Shown here: positions 16,480 through 24,518 of the stretch, one piece after another
Position numbering within the stretch: position 1 is the first letter of the stretch
How the letters are laid out: each line of letters starts with the position of its first letter
Assembly: GCA_029557915.1 (NCBI GenBank)
Contig: JAKQHS010000050.1
Coordinates: forward strand, 1 to 41,400
Source of the DNA: Bacteroidota bacterium
GTDB lineage: Bacteria; Bacteroidota; Bacteroidia; Chitinophagales; Saprospiraceae
Reading direction: 5' to 3'
Length of the DNA stretch: 41,400 nt
Position numbers and translations under genes: made by a program
The notes under the pieces: generated by a model
Databases searched by the model: none
What the model was told of the DNA's origin: nothing
Seen by the model: the letters and a program-made list of their open reading frames with translations, nothing else

Positions 16480-17559
16480 ATGAATAAACTACCTCTCTTT
16501 TCCTTTCTTTTCGTATTCCTTTTTAGGCTGGCCCCAGCATTGCTGGCCCAGGCTCCTGATGACCCTGTGGACCGCTGCATAAAGAAATTTATGGCGGAAA
16601 AGTCCATCCCGGGATTGGCGGTGGCCATATTGCGGGATGGAATTCCCATAAAAGTCAAAGGGTATGGGTGGGCTGATTTGGAACATCAGGTTTCGGTGCA
16701 CCCCGAGACGATTTTTCAGTCCGGATCCATCGGAAAACAATTTACTGCGGCTGCTATTTTGCTGTTGAAACGGGAGGGGAAATTAAACTTAGAGGATGAA
16801 ATATCCAGGTATTTTAATGGTTCACCCGCCACCTGGACCGGTATTAAGGTAAGGCATTTGCTGACCCATACTTCCGGGATTCCCGACTGGGAATACGACT
16901 CAACGGTTATTCGTCTGAATACGGATTACACGGAACAAGAACTGCTGGAAAAAGCGATGCGCCTGCCCCCGAGGTTTAAACCCGGAGAAAAATGGGAATA
17001 CTGCAACACCGGATATGTTTTGTTGGGAATACTTATCCGACAACTCACGGGAAGGTTTTACGGCGATTATCTGCGCGAGAAGGTATTCGCCCCACTTTCT
17101 ATGGAAACGGCAAGGGTCATTGATGAACAGGAGATTATAAAAAACCGGGCTTCCATGTACATTTTAAAAGAGGGGACCGTGAAAAATCAAAGCTGGGTTT
17201 CACCAACTTTAAATACTACGGCGGATGGGTCCATTTACCTGACCATTCTTGATCTGCTGAAATGGGATATGGCCCTTTCGAAGGAGAAATTGCTGGATCG
17301 CGAGGATCTCCTGGTTATGTTTTCTCCGGTAAAGCTCAACGACGGAAGTCTGTATCCTTATGGTTTTGCCTGGTTTTTAGATCCTGTAAACAGACACCGG
17401 GCTTACCAGCACAGCGGAAGTTGGCAGGGCTTTAACAGCTACATTGCAAAATACCCGGATGACCGCCTGACAGTTATGGTATTGACCAATTTAAATCCTT
17501 CGAACCCCGGGCAGCTGACCAGGGAAATTTCAGCCCTTTATGTTCCGGACCTGAATTAA
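16480..17559 (+). CDS. Secreted serine hydrolase, beta-lactamase class C/esterase family
   Basis: A 359-residue protein with a signal peptide (MNKLPLFSFLFVFLFRLAP, cut after about LLAQA). The three penicillin-binding-fold motifs are present: SxxK as Ser83-Ile-Gly-Lys86, YxN as Tyr174-Cys-Asn176, and the KTG-equivalent as His311-Ser-Gly313. The HSG third motif is typical of class C beta-lactamase-like esterases and D-amino peptidases rather than of true cephalosporinases. It should work in the periplasm or outside the cell; the substrate is unknown. It stands alone between the PLP enzyme (162-bp gap) and prfC (187-bp gap). CATCTTTG (one mismatch to the -7 consensus) lies at 16422-16429. Confidence 0.88.
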   Translation: MNKLPLFSFLFVFLFRLAPALLAQAPDDPVDRCIKKFMAEKSIPGLAVAILRDGIPIKVKGYGWADLEHQVSVHPETIFQSGSIGKQFTAAAILLLKREGKLNLEDEISRYFNGSPATWTGIKVRHLLTHTSGIPDWEYDSTVIRLNTDYTEQELLEKAMRLPPRFKPGEKWEYCNTGYVLLGILIRQLTGRFYGDYLREKVFAPLSMETARVIDEQEIIKNRASMYILKEGTVKNQSWVSPTLNTTADGSIYLTILDLLKWDMALSKEKLLDREDLLVMFSPVKLNDGSLYPYGFAWFLDPVNRHRAYQHSGSWQGFNSYIAKYPDDRLTVMVLTNLNPSNPGQLTREISALYVPDLN

Positions 17560-17726
17560 AGCTGGCTGTTGAACCCAATCCATGCAATGGCTAAAGAAAA
17601 ATCAAGGGAAAACCAGGATGGAAGACAAGGAAGGTAAATTTTTGTGCGGATGAGCCTATTTCATCGTTGAAAGGGTGACCAACAGATCAAGATTCAGGGC
17701 ACACGCCCTGGCCACGCGGGAATTCC

Positions 17727-17734
17727 TATTTTTG
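17727..17734 (+). promoter_or_regulatory. Candidate -7 box of prfC
   Basis: TATTTTTG fits TAnnTTTG and ends 12 bp before the prfC ATG. No TTTG is found at the -33 position. Confidence 0.45.
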
Positions 17735-17746
17735 CACCCCTGAATT

Positions 17747-19321
17747 ATGCCTGATCCTCTGCAATCCCGGCGCACCTTCGCCATCATCAGCCACCCCGAT
17801 GCGGGGAAAACCACCCTGACGGAAAAACTCCTGCTTTTCGGCGGAGCGATCCAGGTCGCAGGGGCGGTCAAATCCAATAAGATCAAAAAACACGCGACCT
17901 CCGACTTTATGGAGATCGAAAAACAAAGGGGCATCTCGGTGGCCACTTCCGTGATGGCGTTCGAATACAAAGGCCTGCTCATCAACCTGCTCGACACCCC
18001 GGGCCACCAGGACTTTGCCGAAGACACCTACCGGACCCTCACCGCCGTGGACAGCGCCGTGGTGGTCATCGATGTGGCCAAAGGGGTCGAAACCCAGACC
18101 GAAAAACTGGTAGAGGTCTGCCGGATGCGCCAAACGCCCATGATGGTCTTTATCAACAAACTGGACCGGGAAGGAAAAGACGCTTTCGACCTGCTCGATG
18201 AAGTGGAGCAAAAACTGAAACTCAAGGTGACCCCGCTGAGCTGGCCGGTAGGCATGGGCCAGCGGTTCCAGGGGGTCTATAATTTATTTGAGAAAAAACT
18301 CTGCCTTTTCAAACCCCATCACAAACAGGGGGAGGACGAAACCCTGGTGATTGAAAAACTGGATTCAAAGGATCTGGAGACCCATATCGGTACAGCAGCC
18401 GCTAAAACCCTGAGGGAAGAACTGCACACCCTGATGACGGTTTATCCCCCGTTTGAGGTAAAGGAATACCTGGACGGCCATATTTGCCCGGTTTTTTTCG
18501 GCAGTGCCGTGAATAATTTCGGGGTGAAGGAATTGCTGGATTGTTTCGTGCAGATCTCCCCCGATCCCCTGCCCCGGCAGACCGAGGAGCGGCTGGTCCA
18601 TCCGGAAGAAAAAAAATTCTCGGGTTTTGTGTTTAAGATCCATGCCAACATCGATCCGAGACACAGGGACCGCATCGCTTTTGTTCGCGTGGTCAGCGGG
18701 AAATTTGAGCGCAACAAACCCTATCACCTGGTTCGACAGGACAAGGATCTTAAATTTTCCAATCCTTATTCCTTCCTGGCTGCCAAGAAGGAGGTTGTGG
18801 ACGAAGCCTTTCCCGGCGATATTGTGGGCCTTTACGACAGCGGCAATTTTAAAATCGGGGATTCGATCACGGAAGGCGAGGACCTTCACTTTAAAGGCAT
18901 CCCTGCCTTCTCCCCGGAACAGTTCCGCTATGTGATCAACAACAATCCCCTCAAGACCAAACAACTCAACAAGGGCATCGAACAACTGATGGACGAAGGG
19001 GTGGCCCAGCTCTTCATCAAGGAAGACAACGGGCGTAAAATCATCGGTACGGTGGGGGCCCTTCAATTCGACGTGATCCAATACCGGCTCGAACACGAAT
19101 ACGGCGCCAGTTGCAGCTATGAACCCCTATCCTTGCACAAAGCCTGCTGGGTCAAAAGCCCGGATGCCGCGGCATTGAAGGAATTCATCACCCGCCGCAA
19201 AAAGGACCTCGCCCTGGACAAGGACGGAAAGCTGGTTTACCTGGCCGAATCCCCCTGGGCCCTGAGAATGGTCCAGGAGAACCATCCAAAGATTGAATTC
19301 AGGTTTAAGAGCGAGGAGTGA
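17747..19321 (+). CDS. prfC: Peptide chain release factor 3 (RF3)
   Basis: A 524-residue translational GTPase, close to the usual 525-530. The P-loop SHPDAGKT is at 15-22, switch I and its neighbourhood at about 60-72 (EKQRGISVATSV), switch II DTPGHQDF follows, and the guanine specificity motif is NKLDREGKD. The C-terminal domains II and III are complete (GSAVNNFGVKELLD, GTVGALQFDVIQYRLEHEY). RF3 removes RF1/RF2 from the ribosome after peptide release using GTP. The ATG start gives the conserved opening RRTFAIISHPDAGKT. The gene is convergent with the esterase, with a 29-bp gap. Confidence 0.96.
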   Translation: MPDPLQSRRTFAIISHPDAGKTTLTEKLLLFGGAIQVAGAVKSNKIKKHATSDFMEIEKQRGISVATSVMAFEYKGLLINLLDTPGHQDFAEDTYRTLTAVDSAVVVIDVAKGVETQTEKLVEVCRMRQTPMMVFINKLDREGKDAFDLLDEVEQKLKLKVTPLSWPVGMGQRFQGVYNLFEKKLCLFKPHHKQGEDETLVIEKLDSKDLETHIGTAAAKTLREELHTLMTVYPPFEVKEYLDGHICPVFFGSAVNNFGVKELLDCFVQISPDPLPRQTEERLVHPEEKKFSGFVFKIHANIDPRHRDRIAFVRVVSGKFERNKPYHLVRQDKDLKFSNPYSFLAAKKEVVDEAFPGDIVGLYDSGNFKIGDSITEGEDLHFKGIPAFSPEQFRYVINNNPLKTKQLNKGIEQLMDEGVAQLFIKEDNGRKIIGTVGALQFDVIQYRLEHEYGASCSYEPLSLHKACWVKSPDAAALKEFITRRKKDLALDKDGKLVYLAESPWALRMVQENHPKIEFRFKSEE

Positions 19322-19337
19322 TTTTAACAAAGGGGTA

Positions 19338-19368
19338 GATATTCCAAATATTAAAAATTTGGAATATC
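19338..19368. terminator. Bidirectional hairpin between prfC and the esterase
   Basis: GATATTCCAAAT (19338-19349) and ATTTGGAATATC (19357-19368) are perfect 12-bp complements around a 7-nt A/T loop. It sits between two convergent genes, and its right arm and part of the loop code for the last residues and stop codon of the esterase. A long U-tract is absent, so a terminator role is only likely, not shown. Confidence 0.45.
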
Positions 19369-20076
19369 CACGATGGCGGAAAGAAATTTTCCAATAAACG
19401 GCACCGCCGTTTTCGGCAAATCGTGCCCGCCGGGATGCAGATAATGGTATAAACAGAGGCCGGTCGAGGGATTGGAATAAATGGTCAATAGATCGTTTAT
19501 TTTTTGTTCCCGGTCCGTTTCCAACCGCGTTCGGATCATCTCGGCCGATTTCATTTGATTGGCATTGTTGACTACCCGGTCCTTCGCGCCGGTGAGGACC
19601 ATGGCATTTTTGGGCTGGGCGGTGTTAAGCAGGTCTGTGCCCTGGTGGGCGTTGATGATGAAGCCGCGGAAGAGGTCGGGTCTTTGGTTCCACAACAAAT
19701 AAACAAATCGCCCGCCGTTGCTGTGTCCGAAAGCAAAGACCCGGTCTTTCAAAAAAGGCCATTCCCTGAGGAGCTCAGGCACCAGGACGTCCATCAGGCG
19801 CAGGTCGCGGTCCTCCCCTTCCCCCACCTTGCGTTGCCATCCGTTTTTTAATCCTTTGGGATCAAACCCCCCGCCTATGCCGGGGATGCCCTGGACATAA
19901 ATCACGATAAAATCGGTGAAGGCTTGTTCCAGGTGGTATTTATTCGAGAAGCCTTCGGCCGTGCCTCCATTTCCATGGAAGACCAGGAGGATCCCGGCAG
20001 GAGCCTGATTGGGAAGGCAGAGGAGGTATTCCCTTTGCACCCCTTGAATCTGGATAAATTTTGTTTCACGGTTCAT
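19351..20076 (-). CDS. Alpha/beta-hydrolase, polyhydroxybutyrate-depolymerase/feruloyl-esterase-like
   Basis: A 241-residue hydrolase from ATG 20076, which has an AGAAAGAG purine stretch 4 bp upstream; an ATG 45 bp further up (20121) would add 15 residues with no signal-like character. The oxyanion region is LLVFHGNGGTAEGF, the nucleophile is in GHSNGG (Ser119), and the acid and base are likely Asp166 (TGAKDRVV) and His218 (HPGGHDLP). This is the esterase-D/LpqC/PhaZ-like branch. No signal peptide is seen, so it should act in the cytoplasm; the substrate is unknown. The last five codons form part of the convergent hairpin. Confidence 0.8.
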   Translation of the reverse strand: MNRETKFIQIQGVQREYLLCLPNQAPAGILLVFHGNGGTAEGFSNKYHLEQAFTDFIVIYVQGIPGIGGGFDPKGLKNGWQRKVGEGEDRDLRLMDVLVPELLREWPFLKDRVFAFGHSNGGRFVYLLWNQRPDLFRGFIINAHQGTDLLNTAQPKNAMVLTGAKDRVVNNANQMKSAEMIRTRLETDREQKINDLLTIYSNPSTGLCLYHYLHPGGHDLPKTAVPFIGKFLSAIVDIPNF

Positions 20077-20184
20077 TAAACTCTTTCTCTGATTTAAATT
20101 ACAAACTAATGAAAATTTCATGATTCTGAATACTCCCGCTATTGGTCAGATTTGCCCAATGCCGGCGTTTGGAACCACCCAATT

Positions 20185-20392
20185 CGCCCTGAAGGGGCAT
20201 CATTTATTTAACGAGCCAATCCTGTTTATCAAACATGGAATCGTTAATGAGTATAAACGGTGGTTAAAAATGTTGTGAATAGTGACAGGGTATATAAATT
20301 AATGATGCCCCTTCAGGGCGATCCAACCACACCATTTCCCGAGCATCGGGCGATATGCCCGATGCTCGGGAAATGGCGCCCCTTCAGGGCCA
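20185..20392. repeat. Palindromic intergenic repeats with GCCCCTTCAGGGC cores
   Basis: The 20-mer AATGATGCCCCTTCAGGGCG is at 20301-20320 and its exact reverse complement at 20185-20204. A 19-bp perfect inverted repeat with a 5-nt loop (GATAT) spans 20333-20375, and another GCCCCTTCAGGGCC lies at about 20378-20391. The segment 20301-20392 has the same internal order as 34544-34633, so it is a dispersed element of about 90 bp. The remainder of the 20122-20507 gap shows no gene. Confidence 0.85.
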
Positions 20393-20507
20393 ACTCATGC
20401 AACACCGGTTTGATTAGAATTATACAATTAGTGCGCGATAGTATCTTGAAAATTCCAGCGTGAATAGTCAATCCCACACAAATAGTCAGCCATCTCAATT
20501 TAGTTAT

Positions 20508-21629
20508 CTAAGCCGACCTCTTCCTGTAATTCATCACCGCCAATACATTGAGCACGATTCCAAAAAGAAGCATCGATCTCAATTCTACCAACAGATCGGA
20601 GATGCCGCTGCCCTTGATCACGATGAAGCGTAATACCCTGATGAAATAGGTGACCGGATTAAAGGACGAAAGGATTTGCGCCCACCGGGGCATGGAGTCG
20701 ATGGGCGTGTACAAGCCCCCCATCAGTACAAAAAACATGATGATAAAAAAGGCAAACAGGGTGGCCTGCATCTGGTTGTCCACTAAGGTGCTGAGCAGTA
20801 AGCCCACTCCCAAAGCGCCGATCAGGTAGACCGCCGAAAAGAAATAGATGGTCAGCAGGGACCCCCTGGGAACGATCCCGTACACGAGGTAACCCACGAT
20901 CAGGCCCAGCGTCACGGAAACCATACCGAGGAACCAGAACGGGATGAGTTTCCCCATTAAAAACTGGTACCGCCTCAGCGGGCTCACGTTCAGCTGTTCG
21001 ATCGTGCCGATTTCTTTCTCCTGTACGATGTTGAGCGCGGCCATGAGGCCTCCGACCATGGTGACCAGGAGGGCCAGGATGCCCGGCACCATAAACAGAG
21101 GGTATTTGATAAACGGATTGTACCAGAAGGAACTGCGCACTTCAATCACAGGAAAATCGTTGAAACGCGGAAGCTGCATCAGTTTCTCCCTGACTTCCCG
21201 GTTGAAATCCCCGATGATCTGGCTCGCGTAGGCGCAACCCAGGGATGCTTTGTTACCATTCACCGCATCGGCTTCAATGGACAGGGCGGTTTCGCTCTCC
21301 CGGATCAGGTCTTTCTCAAAACCTGCCGGAATGTTCAGGGTCAGGTCGGCCTTGTTTTGTTCCAGGTTGCGCCGCGCCATGGCCGGATCGCCATTCGCCT
21401 CGACCAGTTTAAAATAGGGGGAGGCCCCCAACTTTTGCGTCAGGCTGCGCGAATAGGAAGAATGATCCTGGTCTATGACCTGGAGATTGATATTCTTGAC
21501 TTCGTAATCCGCGGCCAGGGGCAACAGGATCAGTTGCATGAGCGGCATCAGGATCATCATCCGGAGGATGGCAGGCTGCCGGAAAACCAGGGCTAACTCC
21601 TTTCGAACGATCAGCCACATTTTTATCAT
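20508..21629 (-). CDS. ABC-2 type permease, second subunit (YbhR/YbhS-like)
   Basis: A 373-residue membrane protein with one N-terminal helix (about 20-40), a large extracytoplasmic domain (about 42-175), and five C-terminal helices (about 180-365), the ABC2_membrane_3 layout. IVQEKEIGTIEQLNVSPLRRYQFLMGK is the cytoplasmic coupling segment typical of the family. It overlaps the upstream permease gene by 4 bp (ATGA), so translation is likely coupled and the two should form a heterodimer. Last gene of the efflux operon; palindromic repeats follow its stop codon. Confidence 0.93.
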   Translation of the reverse strand: MIKMWLIVRKELALVFRQPAILRMMILMPLMQLILLPLAADYEVKNINLQVIDQDHSSYSRSLTQKLGASPYFKLVEANGDPAMARRNLEQNKADLTLNIPAGFEKDLIRESETALSIEADAVNGNKASLGCAYASQIIGDFNREVREKLMQLPRFNDFPVIEVRSSFWYNPFIKYPLFMVPGILALLVTMVGGLMAALNIVQEKEIGTIEQLNVSPLRRYQFLMGKLIPFWFLGMVSVTLGLIVGYLVYGIVPRGSLLTIYFFSAVYLIGALGVGLLLSTLVDNQMQATLFAFFIIMFFVLMGGLYTPIDSMPRWAQILSSFNPVTYFIRVLRFIVIKGSGISDLLVELRSMLLFGIVLNVLAVMNYRKRSA

Positions 21630-22735
21630 AGGAGCCGGACTTTAAATTTTTTTACTGCGAGGACCAGCAGTCCTAAGGTCATGACCGCCAGGATCAGGGT
21701 CTCTTTCCAGATGCTGGCCAAACCGAGGCCTTTGATCATGATCGCATTGACAATGCGATAATACCAACGGGTGGGAACCGCATGACTGATCCATTGTAAG
21801 GGCCAGGGCATGTTTTCAATGGGAAACATAAATCCGCTGAACAGGAGGGCCGGCAACATAAATCCGACCAGGGATACAAACATGGCCACCTGCTGTTTTT
21901 CCGTAATGGTTGAGACCAGCAAACCCAGCGCAAGGGTATTGCTGATGTATAAAGTATTCTCCGCCATCAGCAGGAACAAACTTCCGCGGATCGGAACCCC
22001 TAATACATACACGGCAAGCAGGAGGATGACGGCCACATCGATCATGGCAAGCACCAGGTAAGGCACCGCTTTGCTGACCACGATTTGCATCGGGTGCATC
22101 GGGGAAGCCAGCAGGACTTCCAGGGTGCCCAGTTCTTTTTCCCTCACGATAGCTACCGAGGTCATCATGGTGCAAAGGATGGTCAGGATCAGGGTCATCA
22201 CCCCGGGCACAAAACTGAAAGCGCTCACGAGCTGCGGATTATAAAGCATCCGCGTTTCGATATTGATTTTATAGGGCAGCTTCATCAGCCCGAGCAGTTC
22301 ATCCTGGTACGCGCCGAATATGGCCGACGCATAACTGGTCGCTATCGCGGCCGTATTGGGATCCGAAGCATCCGCCAGAACCTGGATCTGGCCGGCATTG
22401 AGGTGTTCCAGGTCATTGGCAAAATGAGGAGGGAAAACAATAGCCAGTCGCGCCGCCCCCTTTTCAAAAAGGGCAGGCACCACCGACGGGTCCGCATAAT
22501 GGCCCATCACGTCGAAATATTCGCTTTGGTCAAGCCGGTCTGTAAGTTTTTTGGTTTCTTCATCCCTGGCCTGGTCAATGATCGCGACCCGCGACTCCTT
22601 GACTTCGTTGCTGAGCGCAAAGCCGAAAAGCAACATCAGCATGACCGGCTGAGCCAATAAGAAAAACAGGCTGCGGGGATCCCGCAACACGTGCTTGAAT
22701 TCCTTGATGGTCATTGCCGCAAACCTGCTATTCAT
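21626..22735 (-). CDS. ABC-2 type permease, first subunit (YbhS-like)
   Basis: A 369-residue permease of the same layout as its partner: helix at about 25-42, extracytoplasmic domain to about 170, then five helices. The coupling segment is VREKELGTLEVLLASPMHPMQIVVSK. Sequence similarity to the next permease is visible but low, as in E. coli YbhS/YbhR. The ATG at 22735 lies 107 bp after the ATPase stop codon, the only large gap in the operon, which is filled by a purine-rich tract. An 8-codon open frame (22728-22754) ends overlapping the start. Confidence 0.93.
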   Translation of the reverse strand: MNSRFAAMTIKEFKHVLRDPRSLFFLLAQPVMLMLLFGFALSNEVKESRVAIIDQARDEETKKLTDRLDQSEYFDVMGHYADPSVVPALFEKGAARLAIVFPPHFANDLEHLNAGQIQVLADASDPNTAAIATSYASAIFGAYQDELLGLMKLPYKINIETRMLYNPQLVSAFSFVPGVMTLILTILCTMMTSVAIVREKELGTLEVLLASPMHPMQIVVSKAVPYLVLAMIDVAVILLLAVYVLGVPIRGSLFLLMAENTLYISNTLALGLLVSTITEKQQVAMFVSLVGFMLPALLFSGFMFPIENMPWPLQWISHAVPTRWYYRIVNAIMIKGLGLASIWKETLILAVMTLGLLVLAVKKFKVRLL

Positions 22736-22758
22736 AAGATTCCAAATGATTCATGCTT

Positions 22759-22860
22759 TATTCTCCCTTCACCCTTCGCCTTTAACCTTTTTCCTTTCCT
22801 CCCTTTCTCCTTTTCCCTTTTTCTCCTTTAACCCTTCGCCTTTTACCTTTTACCTCTCCC
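22759..22860 (-). repeat. Purine-rich low-complexity tract inside the efflux operon
   Basis: In the mRNA sense this is a run of AGG, AAGG and GGAG words with two copies of AAAGGCGAAGGGT. It fills the gap between the ATPase and the permease and extends into the ATPase gene, whose last codons AGA GGT AAA AGG and stop TAA are part of it. Similar CTTTAACC/CCCTTCGCC words do not occur in the neighbouring genes. Confidence 0.8.
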
Positions 22861-23601
22861 AGGCACATCCGGACTCCTCACCGCCCCCCTCGCCAATTTC
22901 CTGAACACTTCATCCATATTTTGACTTTCATATTTTTTTTTCAGGCTTTGGGGCGTATCCATGGCGGCTATCCTGCCGTCGACCATGATGCATACCCGGT
23001 GGCAATATTCCGCTTCATCCATATAATGAGTGGTGACGAACACGGTAAGTCCTCCTTCAGCCGATTCATATATCATATCCCAGAATTGCCTTCTGGTGAT
23101 CGGGTCAACCCCGCCCGTGGGCTCATCCAGAAACACGATCATAGGCTGGTGCTGAATCGCCACGGAAAAAGCCAGTTTTTGTTTCCAGCCCAGGGGATAA
23201 TCCCGGAGCAGTTTGTTGGCATAGGGCCCCAGGCCCAGGCGGTCAAGCAGGCGTTCGCTTTTTATCTTCAGTTCTTTATAAGGGATATCGTACAAACCAC
23301 CATAAAAAAGAATATTCTCCCTCGCCGTGAGATCGTTGTAAAGGGAAAATTTCTGGCTCATATAGCCGATGTTTTTTTTGATCTCCTCGCTTTGAAGGTT
23401 GATATCAAAACCGGCGACGCGGCCTTCCCCAGAACTGGGTTTCAGCAGGCCGCAAAGCATTCGCATCGCCGTGGTTTTCCCGGCGCCGTTCGCGCCCAGG
23501 AAGCCAAAGATCTCCCCTTTACTCACATCAAAAGAGATATGGTCCACCGCGGTGAAATCGCCGAATTTACGGGTCAGGTCTTTCACTTCAATCGCTTTCA
23601 T
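22843..23601 (-). CDS. ABC transporter ATPase with degenerate signature motif (YbhF C-half-like)
   Basis: A 252-residue nucleotide-binding subunit. Walker A is GANGAGKT, the Q-loop is in GYMSQKFSLYNDLT, Walker B is MIVFLDEPTGGVDP and the switch His is in TTHYMDEAEYCH. The LSGGQ signature is replaced by PLGWKQK, the same kind of change known in the second half of E. coli YbhF. The C-terminal about 5 residues are encoded by the purine-rich tract. It overlaps the next ATPase by 4 bp. Together they should form an asymmetric heterodimer driving the two permeases. Confidence 0.93.
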   Translation of the reverse strand: MKAIEVKDLTRKFGDFTAVDHISFDVSKGEIFGFLGANGAGKTTAMRMLCGLLKPSSGEGRVAGFDINLQSEEIKKNIGYMSQKFSLYNDLTARENILFYGGLYDIPYKELKIKSERLLDRLGLGPYANKLLRDYPLGWKQKLAFSVAIQHQPMIVFLDEPTGGVDPITRRQFWDMIYESAEGGLTVFVTTHYMDEAEYCHRVCIMVDGRIAAMDTPQSLKKKYESQNMDEVFRKLARGAVRSPDVPGRGKR

Positions 23602-24518
23602 GTCCTGCTGGTCATTTTGTCCATAAAAACATCTTCGATGCCGGGTTCTATCTGATCCAGGGCCACCGGTCCGGGAATTCTCCCGCCGAGGAAGTCCAAG
23701 AGGTCCTGTGGGCTCCCCGATTTGAGTTGTACATGATGGCTTTCCCCGAAAGTGTAACAGGAGTGGGTCTCCGGATAGTCGCGTACCGCCCGGAGCAGAA
23801 GATACATATCCCCGGCGGAGGCCGCGTATACAGGCCGTGACAGGCGGCGGGGGATTTCGGCAGGAGTCCCGGTTTCCAGGATGGTCCCTTTTTGTATAAG
23901 GGCTATACGGTCACAAAGAGTGGCTTCATCCATATAGGGTGTCGATACCAGGATGGTGATTCCCCTGGCTTTGAGTCGAATCAGCATATCCCAGAATTCG
24001 CGTCGGGATACCGGATCTACTCCCGTGGTCGGTTCGTCCAGCAGTAAGATTTCCGGTTCGTGGACGAGGGCGCAGCACAATGCCAGCTTTTGTTTCATGC
24101 CACCGGAAAGTTGACCGGCCCGCCGGTTTTTAAAGGGAGCCAGTTGATCATAAAGATCTTTGATCAAAGGGTAGTTGGTTTCCAGGTCGGCTTTGAAGAC
24201 GGTGGCAAAAAACCGGAGGTTCTCCTGGACGGAGAGGTCCTGGTATAGAGAAAATCTTCCCGGCATATATCCTATGATCTGCCGGACCCTGGCATAATCC
24301 CGGACAGGATCGAAACCTGCCAGGCTGGCGCTGCCGGAATCGGGAAGGATGAGACTCGCCAGTATGCGGATTAGCGTGGTTTTGCCCGCTCCATCCGGCC
24401 CGATCAGTCCGAAGATTTCTCCTTTTTCCACAGCAAAACTCACCTCCTGCAGGGCAGTCACTTTTCCCTTGTCGAAGGTTCGGGTCAGCCGGTCGGTCTG
24501 GATGGTCTTCATTTCCAT
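23598..24518 (-). CDS. ABC transporter ATPase with canonical signature (YbhF N-half-like)
   Basis: A 306-residue nucleotide-binding subunit. Walker A is GPDGAGKT, the signature LSGGMKQK is intact, Walker B is EILLLDEPTTGVDP, and the switch region reads VSTPYMDEATLCD, where the usual switch histidine is replaced by Pro or Thr (TPYMDEA against THYMDEA in the partner). So each ATPase has one altered site element, consistent with one functional and one degenerate ATP site per dimer. A C-terminal about 80-residue extension follows, as in YbhF. It overlaps the HlyD gene by 10 bp. Confidence 0.93.
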   Translation of the reverse strand: MEMKTIQTDRLTRTFDKGKVTALQEVSFAVEKGEIFGLIGPDGAGKTTLIRILASLILPDSGSASLAGFDPVRDYARVRQIIGYMPGRFSLYQDLSVQENLRFFATVFKADLETNYPLIKDLYDQLAPFKNRRAGQLSGGMKQKLALCCALVHEPEILLLDEPTTGVDPVSRREFWDMLIRLKARGITILVSTPYMDEATLCDRIALIQKGTILETGTPAEIPRRLSRPVYAASAGDMYLLLRAVRDYPETHSCYTFGESHHVQLKSGSPQDLLDFLGGRIPGPVALDQIEPGIEDVFMDKMTSRT

